A stretch of DNA of 64,000 nucleotides from Pseudomonadota bacterium. Its GTDB lineage: Bacteria; Pseudomonadota; Gammaproteobacteria; Burkholderiales; Chitinibacteraceae. The notes under the pieces were generated by a model. It did not search any database. It had not been told where the DNA came from and saw nothing but the letters and a program-made list of their open reading frames with translations. Location: positions 27,668 through 91,667 of the forward strand of contig JAPLQI010000073.1 of assembly GCA_026399755.1 (NCBI GenBank), read 5' to 3'. Both the position numbers and the translations under genes were made by a program. Of the stretch, positions 17,073-26,778 are shown piece by piece (position 1 is the stretch's first letter; each line of letters opens with the position of its first letter).

Positions 17073-17846
17073 ATGTGGAAAAAAATAAGAGTCGTGATTT
17101 TGCTGTTGGTTTTAGCCAAGGTCGCCCAATGGACTTGGCTAGATAAAGGTGCGCTGGAGTGGAAAAAGAATCTATATGTGGCGATTTATCCGGTGAATGT
17201 AAGTGGCAGCGCCGAAGTCAGTGCCTATTTGCAAACTTTAAGTAAAGATGATTTTGAGCCTTTAACGCAATATTTTGCCGCAGAGGCTAAGCAATATCAG
17301 CTGAATATTCATCGGCCATTTGAGTTTCAATTAGGGGCGGAGGTAAAAGAGATTCCTCCTACGCCGCCTAGCAATGGCAATATATTAAATACGATGTTTT
17401 GGAGTTTGAAATTTAGATACTTTGCTTGGAATAACAGCCCTAAAGTCAGCGTGCCACCGGACATTCGTCTGTATTTATTGTATTACGATCCAGCCACGTA
17501 TCCTCAGCTCAGCCATTCTACTGCGCTGAATAAAGGCCGTATTGGCCGGATTAATTTATTTGCGGCTAAGGCCTACGCTAAGCAAAATCTGGTGATTGTG
17601 GGGCACGAGTTGCTGCATACGCTGAATGCTAGCGATAAATATGATTTAAATACCAATATGCCTATTTACCCAGATGGCTTTGCCGAGCCAGATAAAGTGC
17701 CACGCTATCCACAAGGCTATGCCGAACTCATGGGCGGGAGGATTCCGGTGAGCGAAGTGCAGGCCACCATCCCGGATAATCTGAGCCGAACTTTGCTGGG
17801 TGTGAAAACGGCGCAGGAGATTGGGTGGTTAAAGACTGCCCAGTAG
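17073..17846 (+). CDS. uncharacterised exported or anchored zincin-like protein (HELLH)
   Basis: The protein starts with a hydrophobic anchor or uncleaved signal (MWKKIRVVILLLVLAKVAQW). An in-frame ATG at 17043 would add ten residues with no better ribosome binding site. Its landmark is IVGHELLHTLNASDKYD near residues 187-203. HELLH fits the HExxH zinc-metallopeptidase motif, with D/Y residues downstream as possible third ligands. The rest (about 257 residues in total) has no domain I recognise. It probably sits on the periplasmic side. Peptidase activity is an inference from one motif. Neighbours give no functional clue. Confidence 0.6.
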   Translation: MWKKIRVVILLLVLAKVAQWTWLDKGALEWKKNLYVAIYPVNVSGSAEVSAYLQTLSKDDFEPLTQYFAAEAKQYQLNIHRPFEFQLGAEVKEIPPTPPSNGNILNTMFWSLKFRYFAWNNSPKVSVPPDIRLYLLYYDPATYPQLSHSTALNKGRIGRINLFAAKAYAKQNLVIVGHELLHTLNASDKYDLNTNMPIYPDGFAEPDKVPRYPQGYAELMGGRIPVSEVQATIPDNLSRTLLGVKTAQEIGWLKTAQ

Positions 17847-17944
17847 CTGCTGTTGTCGGGGGGGAAAAGGCTCTATCTTGCCCTCGCGGAGAAGCCTTTA
17901 GCCATCTAAATACAAGCTTTGCTTGTTTTTAACACGGAATAGTT

Positions 17945-18538
17945 ATGCTTACAGAACACGATGCCTTGCATCATTTACGCCCCTTTTGGGCTTCTTATCA
18001 AAGCATGTTGAAAGAGGTGGAGGCAGGCGGGCGTTTTCATGCCAGCCCGCAAGAAAGCTATGCGGCTAAGCTGTTTGAAATGCTGTATGAGCTAGAGCAC
18101 GATCTGAGCAATCTAAAGCGGGCGACGTGTTTTATTCGTAATTTAGCGCCCAATTTAGCAGAGAGCTACGACATTTATGGCTATCACGATGAGCACTTTT
18201 CGATGCGTTTTGCGGGCATCTTGGATAAGGCGCATCGGCTGGTTGGGGCTTCTTTATTATTAAAGGCCGATAAGTGTGAGGGCAGTGGCGGAAGCTCTTT
18301 TGTGATTAGGGCGGCCAAAGATCATTACCCCGAAGTGGCGGCAAATCTGGAGCGCTTGGCTGCGCTTGAGGCTAATCATAAAAAAGCACGCAAGGGCGTT
18401 GTTGTTACCGATGCGGCAAATAGGGCTGTGGCAGATTTTGCCTTGGAAGTGGCGGCTTTAGAAGCGCTGATGAGCAAAATAGTCGCAGCCATGGCTGCCT
18501 TGCTGCTTTCGCTGGCGCCTGTTTACGCCTTGATTTGA
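17945..18538 (+). CDS. conserved-looking helical protein of unknown function
   Basis: The 197-residue protein is predicted to be mostly alpha-helical (for example SYAAKLFEMLYELEHDLSNLKRATCFIRNL and AVADFALEVAALEALMSKIV). It ends in a hydrophobic stretch, VAAMAALLLSLAPVYALI, that could be a C-terminal tail anchor. There is no signal peptide. I do not recognise a family. The helical core is loosely like HEPN-type bundles, but no RxxxxH motif is evident. It lies 98 bases after the zincin-like gene, in the same orientation, and is followed by a terminator-like hairpin. Confidence 0.6.
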   Translation: MLTEHDALHHLRPFWASYQSMLKEVEAGGRFHASPQESYAAKLFEMLYELEHDLSNLKRATCFIRNLAPNLAESYDIYGYHDEHFSMRFAGILDKAHRLVGASLLLKADKCEGSGGSSFVIRAAKDHYPEVAANLERLAALEANHKKARKGVVVTDAANRAVADFALEVAALEALMSKIVAAMAALLLSLAPVYALI

Positions 18539-18547
18539 TGGATAAAA

Positions 18548-18587
18548 AAAACAGCAAATAGCGGGTGGCCGCTACTTGCTGCTGTTT
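18548..18587. terminator. bidirectional terminator between convergent genes
   Basis: A bulged stem pairs AAACAGCA-TAGCGG with CCGCTA-TGCTG-TGTTT around a GTGG loop. There is an A run on the left side and T on the right. It lies between the convergent 17945 gene and phoX. Confidence 0.6.
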
Positions 18588-18616
18588 AACGATGGCCGAA
18601 TAGGCCGCCGTAATGC

Positions 18617-20590
18617 TTAAACTTTAGATAACTTCATGCCTGTTGCTTCAGCAGTCAGATAACCTACAGCGCAACCAAATTTGTTTTTGTAGTTGCTGTT
18701 AACAATTGGGTTAACCAGTGCCTTGGCGGCTGCATCCATGGTGGAGATCCATTCACCCGGGTGCTGGAAGTTGCTCATGATATAGGTCCAGCCGTTTACA
18801 TCATCGGCAACCACGAGGCCAGTTGCTTCTGCACCAGAAGGCATAGAGATCAGACGTGAAAGCACTTTGGTGTCGATATTGTAAGCCCACACAAAGTTAT
18901 TTACGTGCTGGCTGCTGTCTTCACCAATAAACAGGGTGCGCAGTTTTTCAGAGAATTTCAGATTGTCCGGGTTGGCAATCTTGTCAACGTTTGCGGTATT
19001 GCCCAATGCATCTTTGGCGATATCTTCACCAATAATCAGCGCCTTAGTCAGTACCGGTACCCACTCACTGTTGATGGCTGCGCCGCCTGTATCTTTTTGC
19101 CCGCCTGTTAAGGTATGTGCCATCACGCCGCCCGCACTCAGTTTCTTAGCAAGAGAAACATTGTAAGCCGGGTTGTTTGCAGCGTCGCCTGCAATCATTG
19201 AAGCCTGGATGTTTTGTAGTGCAGAGTAGGCGATTTTGTCTTTTGCGTTAACGGTGGTGCCTTCCATCTTAGTGAAGGCCATGCTGGCGCCTACATAGCT
19301 GGCGTAACGGTGAGTTTCAAGGAAGGCTGCTGCTTTTTCCATGCCTGGCTTGATTTTGATCCATTGTGTTTTGCCACCGTAGAAGATCTTGGTGTAGCTT
19401 GCGTCAGCTGGATCTTTTGTTGCAACAGTCATGATGTCGTTTGGCTTGAGGGTGTCAGCCAGTTTTTCGATTTCTGCGCTGGTGGCGGAGCCAAGCTTAA
19501 TCCACGTCAGTGCGGCACCGGCTGCTGCCGGGTCGATAGAGAAACCTGTACCGACTTTAGCCACGTACAAGGTACCTGAAGACAGATCTTTTTCTTTATC
19601 TGCCACGAAAATAAACAAGCCGCTGTTGGTTGCATCGTCGCCCATTAATGCGGTGCGATTATCCGGCATAACTTGAATCAGCTCATGCGAGATACGGCCC
19701 AGGCAGTAATGTTTTTTGATCGAGCCAGTACCATCCGGGTTAACCGTTACTTCTGGCATATGGCCATAGTGGTAAGGGTTGGCTTTGGTTTCATCGCCGA
19801 ATACATTTTTGCTGAAGGTTTTAAATTGCGTATCTGTTGCGGCAGTAAAAGCATCTGGCTCGTATTCTTCGCTGGAAAGGTGGGTATTCCATGGTGACAT
19901 GCTGGCGCCACAGGTGATCCACAGCATGTGCGCTGCTGAGGTATCTACATTGTGGTATTTAACCAGTGTCAGCTTACCTGTGGCTTGATCTTGATCTAGC
20001 GTCAGCACAGCGATAGGGGAAGGCAGCTGGCCATACATGCTTTGGCCTGCTTGGTTGTTAGTGGTGTATTCAAACTGAACAACGGCAAATACCGCTTTGC
20101 CCTTGATGCCGGCAACCGTTGCTTTATCCAAGTTAATCAATGATGTGCCATCTGCACAATCAGAGAAGAATTGTCTTTCAAGGCCAACTACGGATGTATC
20201 CAGAATAGGCTTGTTGTTGATGTCAACATAGCCGCCAGACAGGCTGTAACCGCCTTTACCATCAGGAACGTAATCACCGGTAATAAAGAAAGGCTTGTAA
20301 GCCAATTTGAAGCTTTGTGTGCTGCCATCGCTGAGTTTTACATTCAGAGCGGAGCCAACGCTGGTGGTACCCATTGCATATGGATCGCTAATGCCAGGTG
20401 CGCTCATGCCGCTAAAGCTGGCGGATTCAAAGCTAACTGTGGCCGGTGCTGTTGCCACGGTCGTATCGCTATCGCCACCACAGGCGGTCATCAGCAGAGA
20501 TGCGGCTGATGCGCCTCCCAGTGGTAAAAGTGGAATGCTGGAGAATAATTTTAGGGCTTGGCGGCGGGCAGCTTGCATCTCATCTAACAA
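18617..20590 (-). CDS. phoX: PhoX-type alkaline phosphatase (DUF839)
   Basis: The 657-residue protein belongs to the PhoX family of exported calcium/iron phosphatases that release phosphate from organic esters. The N-terminus has a twin-arginine-like RRQALKLF followed by a hydrophobic segment and LLMTACGG, a lipobox with a possible lipidated Cys. It may therefore be a Tat-exported lipoprotein. The start is taken as TTG at 20590 because GAGGAG lies seven bases upstream, whereas the first ATG (20578) is 19 bases away. A Pho-box-like pair of TGTCAT repeats lies about 100 bases upstream, fitting induction by phosphate starvation through PhoB. Confidence 0.85.
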   Translation of the reverse strand: MLDEMQAARRQALKLFSSIPLLPLGGASAASLLMTACGGDSDTTVATAPATVSFESASFSGMSAPGISDPYAMGTTSVGSALNVKLSDGSTQSFKLAYKPFFITGDYVPDGKGGYSLSGGYVDINNKPILDTSVVGLERQFFSDCADGTSLINLDKATVAGIKGKAVFAVVQFEYTTNNQAGQSMYGQLPSPIAVLTLDQDQATGKLTLVKYHNVDTSAAHMLWITCGASMSPWNTHLSSEEYEPDAFTAATDTQFKTFSKNVFGDETKANPYHYGHMPEVTVNPDGTGSIKKHYCLGRISHELIQVMPDNRTALMGDDATNSGLFIFVADKEKDLSSGTLYVAKVGTGFSIDPAAAGAALTWIKLGSATSAEIEKLADTLKPNDIMTVATKDPADASYTKIFYGGKTQWIKIKPGMEKAAAFLETHRYASYVGASMAFTKMEGTTVNAKDKIAYSALQNIQASMIAGDAANNPAYNVSLAKKLSAGGVMAHTLTGGQKDTGGAAINSEWVPVLTKALIIGEDIAKDALGNTANVDKIANPDNLKFSEKLRTLFIGEDSSQHVNNFVWAYNIDTKVLSRLISMPSGAEATGLVVADDVNGWTYIMSNFQHPGEWISTMDAAAKALVNPIVNSNYKNKFGCAVGYLTAEATGMKLSKV

Positions 20591-20689
20591 TTTATAACTC
20601 CTCAGTATTTCCGGTCACAGAAAGAAAAACGTTCTTGTCAAATGCCTGATTGAGTACTAGTGGCATTTATTCTGCGTAAGGTAACGTGT

Positions 20690-20711
20690 TTATATGACAG
20701 GCTTATGACAT
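20690..20711 (-). promoter_or_regulatory. Pho box (PhoB binding site) upstream of phoX
   Basis: On the minus strand two 11-base direct repeats read ATGTCATAAGC and CTGTCATATAA. The TGTCAT cores are exactly 11 bases apart, with AT-rich spacers. This matches the PhoB box layout (CTGTCAT plus four AT-rich bases, twice). A GAATAAAT -10-like sequence follows at about 20665-20672. Confidence 0.65.
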
Positions 20712-20935
20712 ATCCTTATGGGTCTCAGCTATCCACATTGGGTTAGGAAGTTAAAATTGTAGTGAATAGTTGTAAGCTACATTAAGGTTTTGGTAATAAT
20801 ATTTATCCTGACAGTCTAAGAAAATAGCTGATTTTTATAGGGTTCGAATGTCGGTGGTAAGGACTTGAATACCCTATCAGTTCACATGATTTTGCATTAA
20901 AAATACCTGATAACAGATGCTGAACAACATACGTA

Positions 20936-20982
20936 AAAAGGCCCGCTATTCAACCAATTTCTTGGCAAATAGCGGGCCTTTT
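20936..20982 (-). terminator. Rho-independent terminator of nrdJ
   Basis: A 15-bp stem pairs AAAAGGCCCGCTATT with AATAGCGGGCCTTTT. It lies 22 bases past the nrdJ stop. Apart from this and the Pho box, the stretch 20591-21003 holds no gene. Confidence 0.88.
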
Positions 20983-21003
20983 AATGCTTACAGATAATCT
21001 AGA

Positions 21004-23460
21004 TTAACCGCACGCTCCAACAAAGCCGCAGGATACGCAGCGGCTGCAGCCGTCGATTTTTTGTAAGGCATATGCGCCGCACTCTGGGCATTTTTTACCG
21101 GTGGCGATGGGGTTTACTGGGGCCAAAGGCGCTTCATACTGGCTATCGTCTATCACATAGGCCATATGTTTATTTTTAAAGCGTGTCGCCAGTAGCTTGG
21201 TCGGTACTTGATTGCCGGATGCATCTAAGAAGCCGCGTTTGGTGAGGATTTGCTGCAATGCATAGCCAATCGCGGCCACTTCTGATTCGTGGAATAAAGG
21301 CGCTTGCGAGCCGTCTTCCTTATTAATCATGCCGCAACGAACCGTGCCCTTGCCCCAGCTTACTTCGCGCATATCGGCCAGCGATTTAGCGATCGAGCCG
21401 CCCGAGCGTGCCGCCATGGATAAGAGGCGCATGCTGGCGGTGATCCACTGCTGATCTTCGCTTTTTTGGCTGGCAGGCATAAAGAATTCAAATGGGCGCT
21501 CAATCGTGACCAACTCGCCGCCGACAATGCCGGTGATATGGATAAAGCTGACGGTGAGGTAAACCACTTTTTTACCTTCGTACGTCATATACGCCACTTT
21601 AGAAGTCACCGATTCCAAATCGCCATTCGGGCGGCGATCAAACTGCTTGCGCAGCAAATCATCATCTGGAATTAGCTCTTCTTCTACCACAGTAACCGGC
21701 GCTTCAGCGACTGACAATACGCTGCCCAAAATGCTATTGGGGCGATAAGTCGCTAGGCCTTTTAGCCCCGCACGCCATGCATCCATGTATAAATTTTGGA
21801 AATCAGCGTAAGGATAATCGGCAGGCACGTTCACTGTTTTAGAAATTGCCGAATCAACGAAAGGCTGCACGACTTCCAGCATCTTCATATGATCGCTGGC
21901 CGACATATTCAGCGCAGTCACAAAAGGTTCAGGCAATTTGCTGTCATCCGATACATCGTGGCCCATATGGCGATACAAGCGCCAAGCGTGATCGGCCACT
22001 TCGTAAGTTTGCGTGGTGCCATCGTTCATGCGTTTTTTGCGGTTATAAACCCAAGAGAACGCAGGCTCGATACCATTAGACGCATTGTCCGCAAAGGCCA
22101 GTGTAATGGTGCCGGTTGGGGCGATGGACAAGAGGTGAGAGTTACGCAAGCCATGCTTGGCAATCGCCGCACGAATCGCCTTAGGCAGACGTTTAGCAAA
22201 GTTACCCACTAGATATTGAGTGCTATCGAATAGGGTAAACGCGCCTTTTTCTTTGGCTAAATCTACCGATGCAAGGTAGGCCGTATCCCGCATCACTTCA
22301 GAGATTTTTTGTGCTAGCGCACGCCCAGCATCAGAATCGTAGCGCAGGCCCATCATCACCAGCGTGCTACCCAATCCTAAATAGCCCAGACCAATGCGGC
22401 GTTTGGACATGGCTTCGGCTTTTTGCTGTGGTAGCGGCCAAGCGGTGGCTTCCAGTACATTGTCCAACATGCGGATCGCAATGCTGACCACAGCTTGGAA
22501 GCCTTCAAAATCAAAGCCCACCTCTTTGCTAAAAGGCGATGTGACAAAGCGGGTGAGGTTGATCGAGCCTAGGCAACAGCAGCCATAATCGGGCAAAGGC
22601 TGTTCGGCGCAAGGGTTGGTGGCTTCGATGGTTTCGCAGTAATACAGATTGTTATCCGCATTCATGCGCGACAAAAATAAGATACCCGGCTCGGCGTGGT
22701 CGTAAGTGGATTTCATCACTTCTTCCCACAACTCGCGCGCACGGATGGTTTGGTGCACCCACAGGCCGTCTTCACGCTGATAAGCGCCCGCTGCGACCTT
22801 CTCTTCACAAGGCTCGGCTTTGTGCACGAGGCAGAAGTCTTTGTCTTGGTTTACGGCTTCCATAAACTCGTCGGTTACGCCGATCGAGATATTAAAATTG
22901 GTCAGGCCGCCCTGATCTTTAGAGCGGATAAATTCCAGAATATCGGGGTGATCGCCACGTAACACACCCATTTGCGCGCCGCGCCGCGCACCGGCCGATT
23001 CAACCGTAGAGCACGATGCATTAAACACCTGCATAAACGAAACAGGGCCTGAAGCACGCGAGCGTGTGCCGCGCACCAAGGAGTCTTTAGGGCGAATGGT
23101 CGAGAAATCGTAGCCCACGCCGCCACCACGGCGCATGGTTTCTGCCGCATCAGAGAGCGCGGTATAAATACTTGGCTTGCCATCGGTGCTGCCCGAAACC
23201 GAATCGCCCACCGGCTGCACAAAGCAGTTGATCAGCGTGGCGCGTAAATCCATGCCCGCGGCAGAGTTAATGCGGCCAGCGGGTACAAAACCATTTTGCT
23301 GCGCCCACAAAAACTTCTCTTCGAAGTAAGCTTTTAAATCAGGCTGCTCTACGCTGGCCAAAGCACTGGCAACACGCGCCTGTACGTCGCTAATCGAGGC
23401 TTCTTCGCCCTTGGCGTACTTTTCTAGCAATACATCCAGAGAAATTTCTTGCGGAGCCAT
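21004..23460 (-). CDS. nrdJ: adenosylcobalamin-dependent (class II) ribonucleotide reductase
   Basis: This enzyme reduces ribonucleotides to deoxyribonucleotides using vitamin B12 coenzyme, independent of oxygen. The protein of 818 residues shows [26 protein letters not shown] near the start, then [11 protein letters not shown], and the active-site loop [21 protein letters not shown]. The C-terminal zinc-like [22 protein letters not shown] supplies redox cysteines. The start at 23460 is chosen because AGGAAAT lies eight bases upstream and the family starts here. A 255-base in-frame extension to 23715 looks non-coding. No cobalamin riboswitch was recognised upstream. Confidence 0.93.
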   Translation of the reverse strand: MAPQEISLDVLLEKYAKGEEASISDVQARVASALASVEQPDLKAYFEEKFLWAQQNGFVPAGRINSAAGMDLRATLINCFVQPVGDSVSGSTDGKPSIYTALSDAAETMRRGGGVGYDFSTIRPKDSLVRGTRSRASGPVSFMQVFNASCSTVESAGARRGAQMGVLRGDHPDILEFIRSKDQGGLTNFNISIGVTDEFMEAVNQDKDFCLVHKAEPCEEKVAAGAYQREDGLWVHQTIRARELWEEVMKSTYDHAEPGILFLSRMNADNNLYYCETIEATNPCAEQPLPDYGCCCLGSINLTRFVTSPFSKEVGFDFEGFQAVVSIAIRMLDNVLEATAWPLPQQKAEAMSKRRIGLGYLGLGSTLVMMGLRYDSDAGRALAQKISEVMRDTAYLASVDLAKEKGAFTLFDSTQYLVGNFAKRLPKAIRAAIAKHGLRNSHLLSIAPTGTITLAFADNASNGIEPAFSWVYNRKKRMNDGTTQTYEVADHAWRLYRHMGHDVSDDSKLPEPFVTALNMSASDHMKMLEVVQPFVDSAISKTVNVPADYPYADFQNLYMDAWRAGLKGLATYRPNSILGSVLSVAEAPVTVVEEELIPDDDLLRKQFDRRPNGDLESVTSKVAYMTYEGKKVVYLTVSFIHITGIVGGELVTIERPFEFFMPASQKSEDQQWITASMRLLSMAARSGGSIAKSLADMREVSWGKGTVRCGMINKEDGSQAPLFHESEVAAIGYALQQILTKRGFLDASGNQVPTKLLATRFKNKHMAYVIDDSQYEAPLAPVNPIATGKKCPECGAYALQKIDGCSRCVSCGFVGACG

Positions 23461-23732
23461 GTCGGTATTTCCTAAATAATTGATCGTATTCGGTGTCATG
23501 CGGGCTGCGGGTTTAATTGCAAGGCGGGGCGGGGTTCTGAGATTCTGTGCAGCTCTTATTGCATCTATTAACAAAAAACGATGCAGAGCCAAGGCCATCA
23601 TTCCTTGTGCCGCGCGCGCAAGAGAGGGCAGGATTTTAAGCCAAGTCGGCGTATGTCGTGAGGGATTTAGTACAAGTGGTAATAGTTTGAATAACCGGAT
23701 GCTGGCCGTATTCAATGCTGATGCTTGCCTTT

Positions 23733-24659
23733 TTACAAAGGCTTTTCATCAGGATAAATATCCCAGTAAGGGGCATCCAGCCACTGCTGTTGATCGATAA
23801 AGTCTAGAAAGGCACGCACTTTTGCTGGCACATGTTTGCGCTCAGGGAATACGGCGTAGATGGCGTAGCGTGGTAGCGGGTAGTCGTCGAGTAAAGTGAC
23901 TAGTCTACCTGCAGCTAGATCGGCTCCCACTACAAAGCTGGGCATATGGCAAATACCCAAGCCTGCCAGCAGTGCGTCTCTTAGCGCTTCGCTGTTATTG
24001 ACTTGGTAATTACCTCGCGGCAGTACTTTGTTTGCGCCTGCTGGACCAGCAAAAATCCATTCTGTTCCTCCTCGATAATAAGAATACTGAATGCAATTAT
24101 GCTTAAGCAGATCAAGCGGCTGCAGTGGGTGGCCATGCTTTGCAAGATAATCGGGTGAAGCGCAGAGCACACTTTTGCAAGGGGCAATCCGTCGCGCAAT
24201 CATTTCAGATTCAGGCAGGTGGCCAATCCGAATGGCGAGATCAAAACCGCCATCGATCAGATCGACCATTTGATCGTCCATGACCATATCCAGTTGCACG
24301 GCAGGGTGGGCATGTAAAAAGGCGGGCACAAGCGGAGATAGGTGCAGGCGGCCAAACGCCATAGGTACACTGATTCGCAGTAAGCCTTGGGGTTGCTGCT
24401 GCAGGCCAGCAATAAAATCTGCGCCTTCACGGGCCAGAGCTAATGCTTGGCGTGCGTAATCGTAATAGCTCTCGCCTGCTTCGGTAAGGCTTTGGCGGCG
24501 AGTCGTACGCTGTAGCAGACGAGTGCCTAATTGGGCTTCTAGCTGCAAAATGCGTTTGCTAACTGCCGATTTAGTCAGCCCCAAGCGTGTGGCGGCTGCC
24601 GAAAAACTGCCGCATTCCACAACGGCCACGTAGACCGGAATCGCTGTCATGTACTCCAT
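23733..24659 (-). CDS. LysR-type transcriptional regulator
   Basis: The 308-residue protein has an N-terminal winged helix-turn-helix ([30 protein letters not shown], about 12-42). The LysR substrate domain follows ([26 protein letters not shown] onward to about 300). It is transcribed divergently from the MFS gene at 24803 across a 143-bp region, the usual arrangement for a LysR regulator that controls its neighbour. The inducer is unknown. Confidence 0.92.
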   Translation of the reverse strand: MEYMTAIPVYVAVVECGSFSAAATRLGLTKSAVSKRILQLEAQLGTRLLQRTTRRQSLTEAGESYYDYARQALALAREGADFIAGLQQQPQGLLRISVPMAFGRLHLSPLVPAFLHAHPAVQLDMVMDDQMVDLIDGGFDLAIRIGHLPESEMIARRIAPCKSVLCASPDYLAKHGHPLQPLDLLKHNCIQYSYYRGGTEWIFAGPAGANKVLPRGNYQVNNSEALRDALLAGLGICHMPSFVVGADLAAGRLVTLLDDYPLPRYAIYAVFPERKHVPAKVRAFLDFIDQQQWLDAPYWDIYPDEKPL

Positions 24660-24802
24660 TTGATCGTCAACCTTTCGCTACAATCCGTTTCCAATTGTCT
24701 AGATTATCTTAAAAATAAAAACAATGTACATTCAGTTTTTCTGCATGAACCTTGTTCTGCACTTACTAACAAGCATTAAGCCTGTCAGGCTAAAAGGAAA
24801 AA
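24660..24802. promoter_or_regulatory. divergent promoter region between the LysR gene and MFS gene
   Basis: This AT-rich 143-bp stretch must hold both promoters and probably the LysR operator. ATTGT at 24694 and ACAAT at 24721 form a wide inverted pair, but I cannot single out a convincing T-N11-A operator. Confidence 0.35.
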
Positions 24803-26176
24803 ATGGAAACAAATCTCGCCCTAGGAATCGATCGCAGCAGGAATATATGCCTCGCTGTGCTCTCATTAGCGCAGTTTATGATTGCGCTGGATTATTCAAT
24901 TGTTTACGTGGCCCTGCCTGAAATTGCGCGATATTTGCTACTGGATCACAGCTTGTCGCAGTGGGTGGTGTCGTCTTATGGCCTGATGTTTGCTGGGTTT
25001 TTACTTGTGGGTGGGCGGCTTTGTGATCGCTTTGGCGCAGCAACTATTTTTGTCTGGGCGATGGGGATATTTGCGGCTGCTTCACTTTTAGGCGGGCTGG
25101 CACCATCTGGTGCGTTATTGTTACTGGCAAGGGGCATACAGGGCGTCGCCGCCGCTGCATTGCAACCCGCAATTATTGCCCTGATTGCATTGAGTTTTGC
25201 AGAAGGTGCGGAGCGGACGAGAGCCTTGTCTATTTGGGGAGCGGTGGGGGCATCGGGTTTGGTGGCTGGGGTGGTGCTGGGCGGGGTATTGGCAGCGCTG
25301 TCGTGGTCGCTGATTTTCTTTATTTATGTGCCGGTTGCCTTACTTTGCCTGCTCTTGGCTCGTGTGGCGTTTTCTGCGGCTTTACCTTCTCTATCTGCAG
25401 GCCGGATCCCAATCGTGGCGTCTGCTCTTGGGACTGCTGCGGTTTTTGGGCTCGTTTTGCTACTCACGGTGGTGGCTGAATATGGTTATCAGCATGTTTC
25501 TATTCCCTATTTACTGCTTGGGGCGCTGGGCTTATTACTGGCTTTTTATTATGTTGAAGCGCGCTCCACTGCACCCTTGATTTCCCCTCTGCTTTGGAAA
25601 ATCCCAAATTTGAAAACGGGATGTTTGGCGAGTGCCTTGTATATGGCGGGCGTGGGGACAGAGTTTTATATGGTGACTCTGCTGCTGCAGGAGGTGTATG
25701 GCTACGATGTACTAAGCACGGGCTTACTGTTTCTACCGCTTTCACTGACGATTATTTTGGGCAATATACTCGCCGGACGCTGGATAGGCAGGCTAGCCGC
25801 AAAGTATGTGCTGGCTGCTGGTTTTATGCTGGGGGCGGTCGGGTTATTACTGCTGGCGCTGAGTGCCCATGCAAACAACTATTGGCTATACATTTTTCCT
25901 GCGCTGATGATCAGTGGTTTGGGCCATGGCATGATTTATACCGCTAAATTTGTGGTGGGTATTGAAGGAGTTTCAGAGGTGCAACAGGGATCGGCGAGTG
26001 CCTTAATGGTCACGGCACAATACAGCAGTGGTGCGCTGGCATTGGCTTTGTTGGTTATTGTTTTGAAAGCATTACCTGCCCAGCAGGCGTATCCCATGTG
26101 CTTTGGTTTATTGGTGTTGTTTTCATTGTTGGGGGTGATGGTGGCGCTTAGGAAGATAAAGCCGCAATGTCAATAA
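24803..26176 (+). CDS. MFS drug/metabolite exporter (DHA2-like)
   Basis: The 457-residue protein has about 12-14 hydrophobic segments. It carries the MFS signature GGRLCDRFGAATIFVWAMGIF after TM2 and an LARGIQGVAAAALQPAIIALI motif in TM4, typical of the DHA2 drug:proton antiporters. The opening LAQFMIALDYSIVYVALPEIA is also DHA2-like. The ATG follows AAAGGAAAAA. The substrate is unknown. Control by the divergent LysR protein is likely. A strong terminator follows. Confidence 0.88.
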   Translation: METNLALGIDRSRNICLAVLSLAQFMIALDYSIVYVALPEIARYLLLDHSLSQWVVSSYGLMFAGFLLVGGRLCDRFGAATIFVWAMGIFAAASLLGGLAPSGALLLLARGIQGVAAAALQPAIIALIALSFAEGAERTRALSIWGAVGASGLVAGVVLGGVLAALSWSLIFFIYVPVALLCLLLARVAFSAALPSLSAGRIPIVASALGTAAVFGLVLLLTVVAEYGYQHVSIPYLLLGALGLLLAFYYVEARSTAPLISPLLWKIPNLKTGCLASALYMAGVGTEFYMVTLLLQEVYGYDVLSTGLLFLPLSLTIILGNILAGRWIGRLAAKYVLAAGFMLGAVGLLLLALSAHANNYWLYIFPALMISGLGHGMIYTAKFVVGIEGVSEVQQGSASALMVTAQYSSGALALALLVIVLKALPAQQAYPMCFGLLVLFSLLGVMVALRKIKPQCQ

Positions 26177-26207
26177 GCGTTGCAGCGCTTGATATATGAG
26201 TAAACCC

Positions 26208-26236
26208 AACCGCTCTTGCCCTGAGCGGTTTTTTTT
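26208..26236 (+). terminator. Rho-independent terminator of the MFS gene
   Basis: The stem AACCGCTC / GAGCGGTT is followed by a run of eight T. Confidence 0.88.
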
Positions 26237-26308
26237 ACGCCTTCACGCCCCCGCTTTACCTCACTGCCCCTTATCGTGGCTTCCACCTGCCCCTTCCACT
26301 TCCCCTCA

Positions 26309-26332
26309 AATTTCCACTTCGTAGTGGAAATT
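26309..26332. promoter_or_regulatory. perfect palindrome upstream of the PRD/SFCGS/DUF431x cluster, candidate operator
   Basis: AATTTCCACT and its exact complement AGTGGAAATT are separated by TCGT. Two more TTCCAC half-sites lie upstream at 26281 and 26294. The palindrome sits 85 bases before the first gene of the cluster, in the only promoter-like region there. A natural binding partner would be the HTH/PRD regulator encoded at 33131, but this is inference. It could also be an RNA hairpin. Confidence 0.45.
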
Positions 26333-26416
26333 AAACAGGTACAAAGCGTCTCCCATATTGCTTACGATGAGTCATCGAATTAATCACAGCTAGCTATAAC
26401 GGGCTTGGGAGCAAAC

Positions 26417-26737
26417 ATGGGTGAAATTGCAGAAGTAAGCGAGGTAGAGATTCAGGCTTTGGCAGAACGGGTGTTGGGGCAAATTACTGAGTTGCTGGAG
26501 GTGGAAAACAAATACCTCAGCGATGTGCAGCAAATGAAGATGGATTCGCATATCAAAGCGATGGCCCGGCGCTCTTTGTCGGGTGAGGGTTTGCCTGATT
26601 TTGATGATGATTTGTTTGACGAGATTTCGGCCCCTGCGATGCGACTTTCCGAAACGGTAACGGCGATGTTTGGCAATTTGCCAAACAAGGAAGCGCTGCT
26701 CTTATCGATTCATTTTGAAGTGGCAAAGAATAAATAA
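26417..26737 (+). CDS. small single-PRD-domain protein (EF_0829/AHA_3910-like)
   Basis: The 106-residue protein consists of one helical PTS-regulation-domain-like unit and no DNA- or RNA-binding module. It contains VLGQITELLEVENKYLSD near the start and a conserved-looking IHFEVA at the end. The start is put at 26417 because GGGAG lies just upstream; a TTG at 26405 is less likely. It heads a tight plus-strand cluster with the SFCGS, DUF4312, DUF4311 and DUF4310 genes. The same order, as far as I recall, gave the family names EF_0829/AHA_3910 onward. A free-standing PRD could sense PTS phosphorylation, but its function is unproven. Confidence 0.75.
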   Translation: MGEIAEVSEVEIQALAERVLGQITELLEVENKYLSDVQQMKMDSHIKAMARRSLSGEGLPDFDDDLFDEISAPAMRLSETVTAMFGNLPNKEALLLSIHFEVAKNK

Positions 26738-26778
26738 TATCCCCCTTTGTAATGAACTCTTCTTAAAAAGGAATTGAA

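Noticed and set aside
23461..23715. N-terminal extension of NrdJ by 85 residues
   Set aside because: The residues are unlike NrdJ, and ATG 23460 has a clear ribosome binding site.
23461..23732. Possible cobalamin riboswitch upstream of nrdJ
   Set aside because: I looked for the conserved B12-box (GCCACTG-like) and did not find it on the minus strand.
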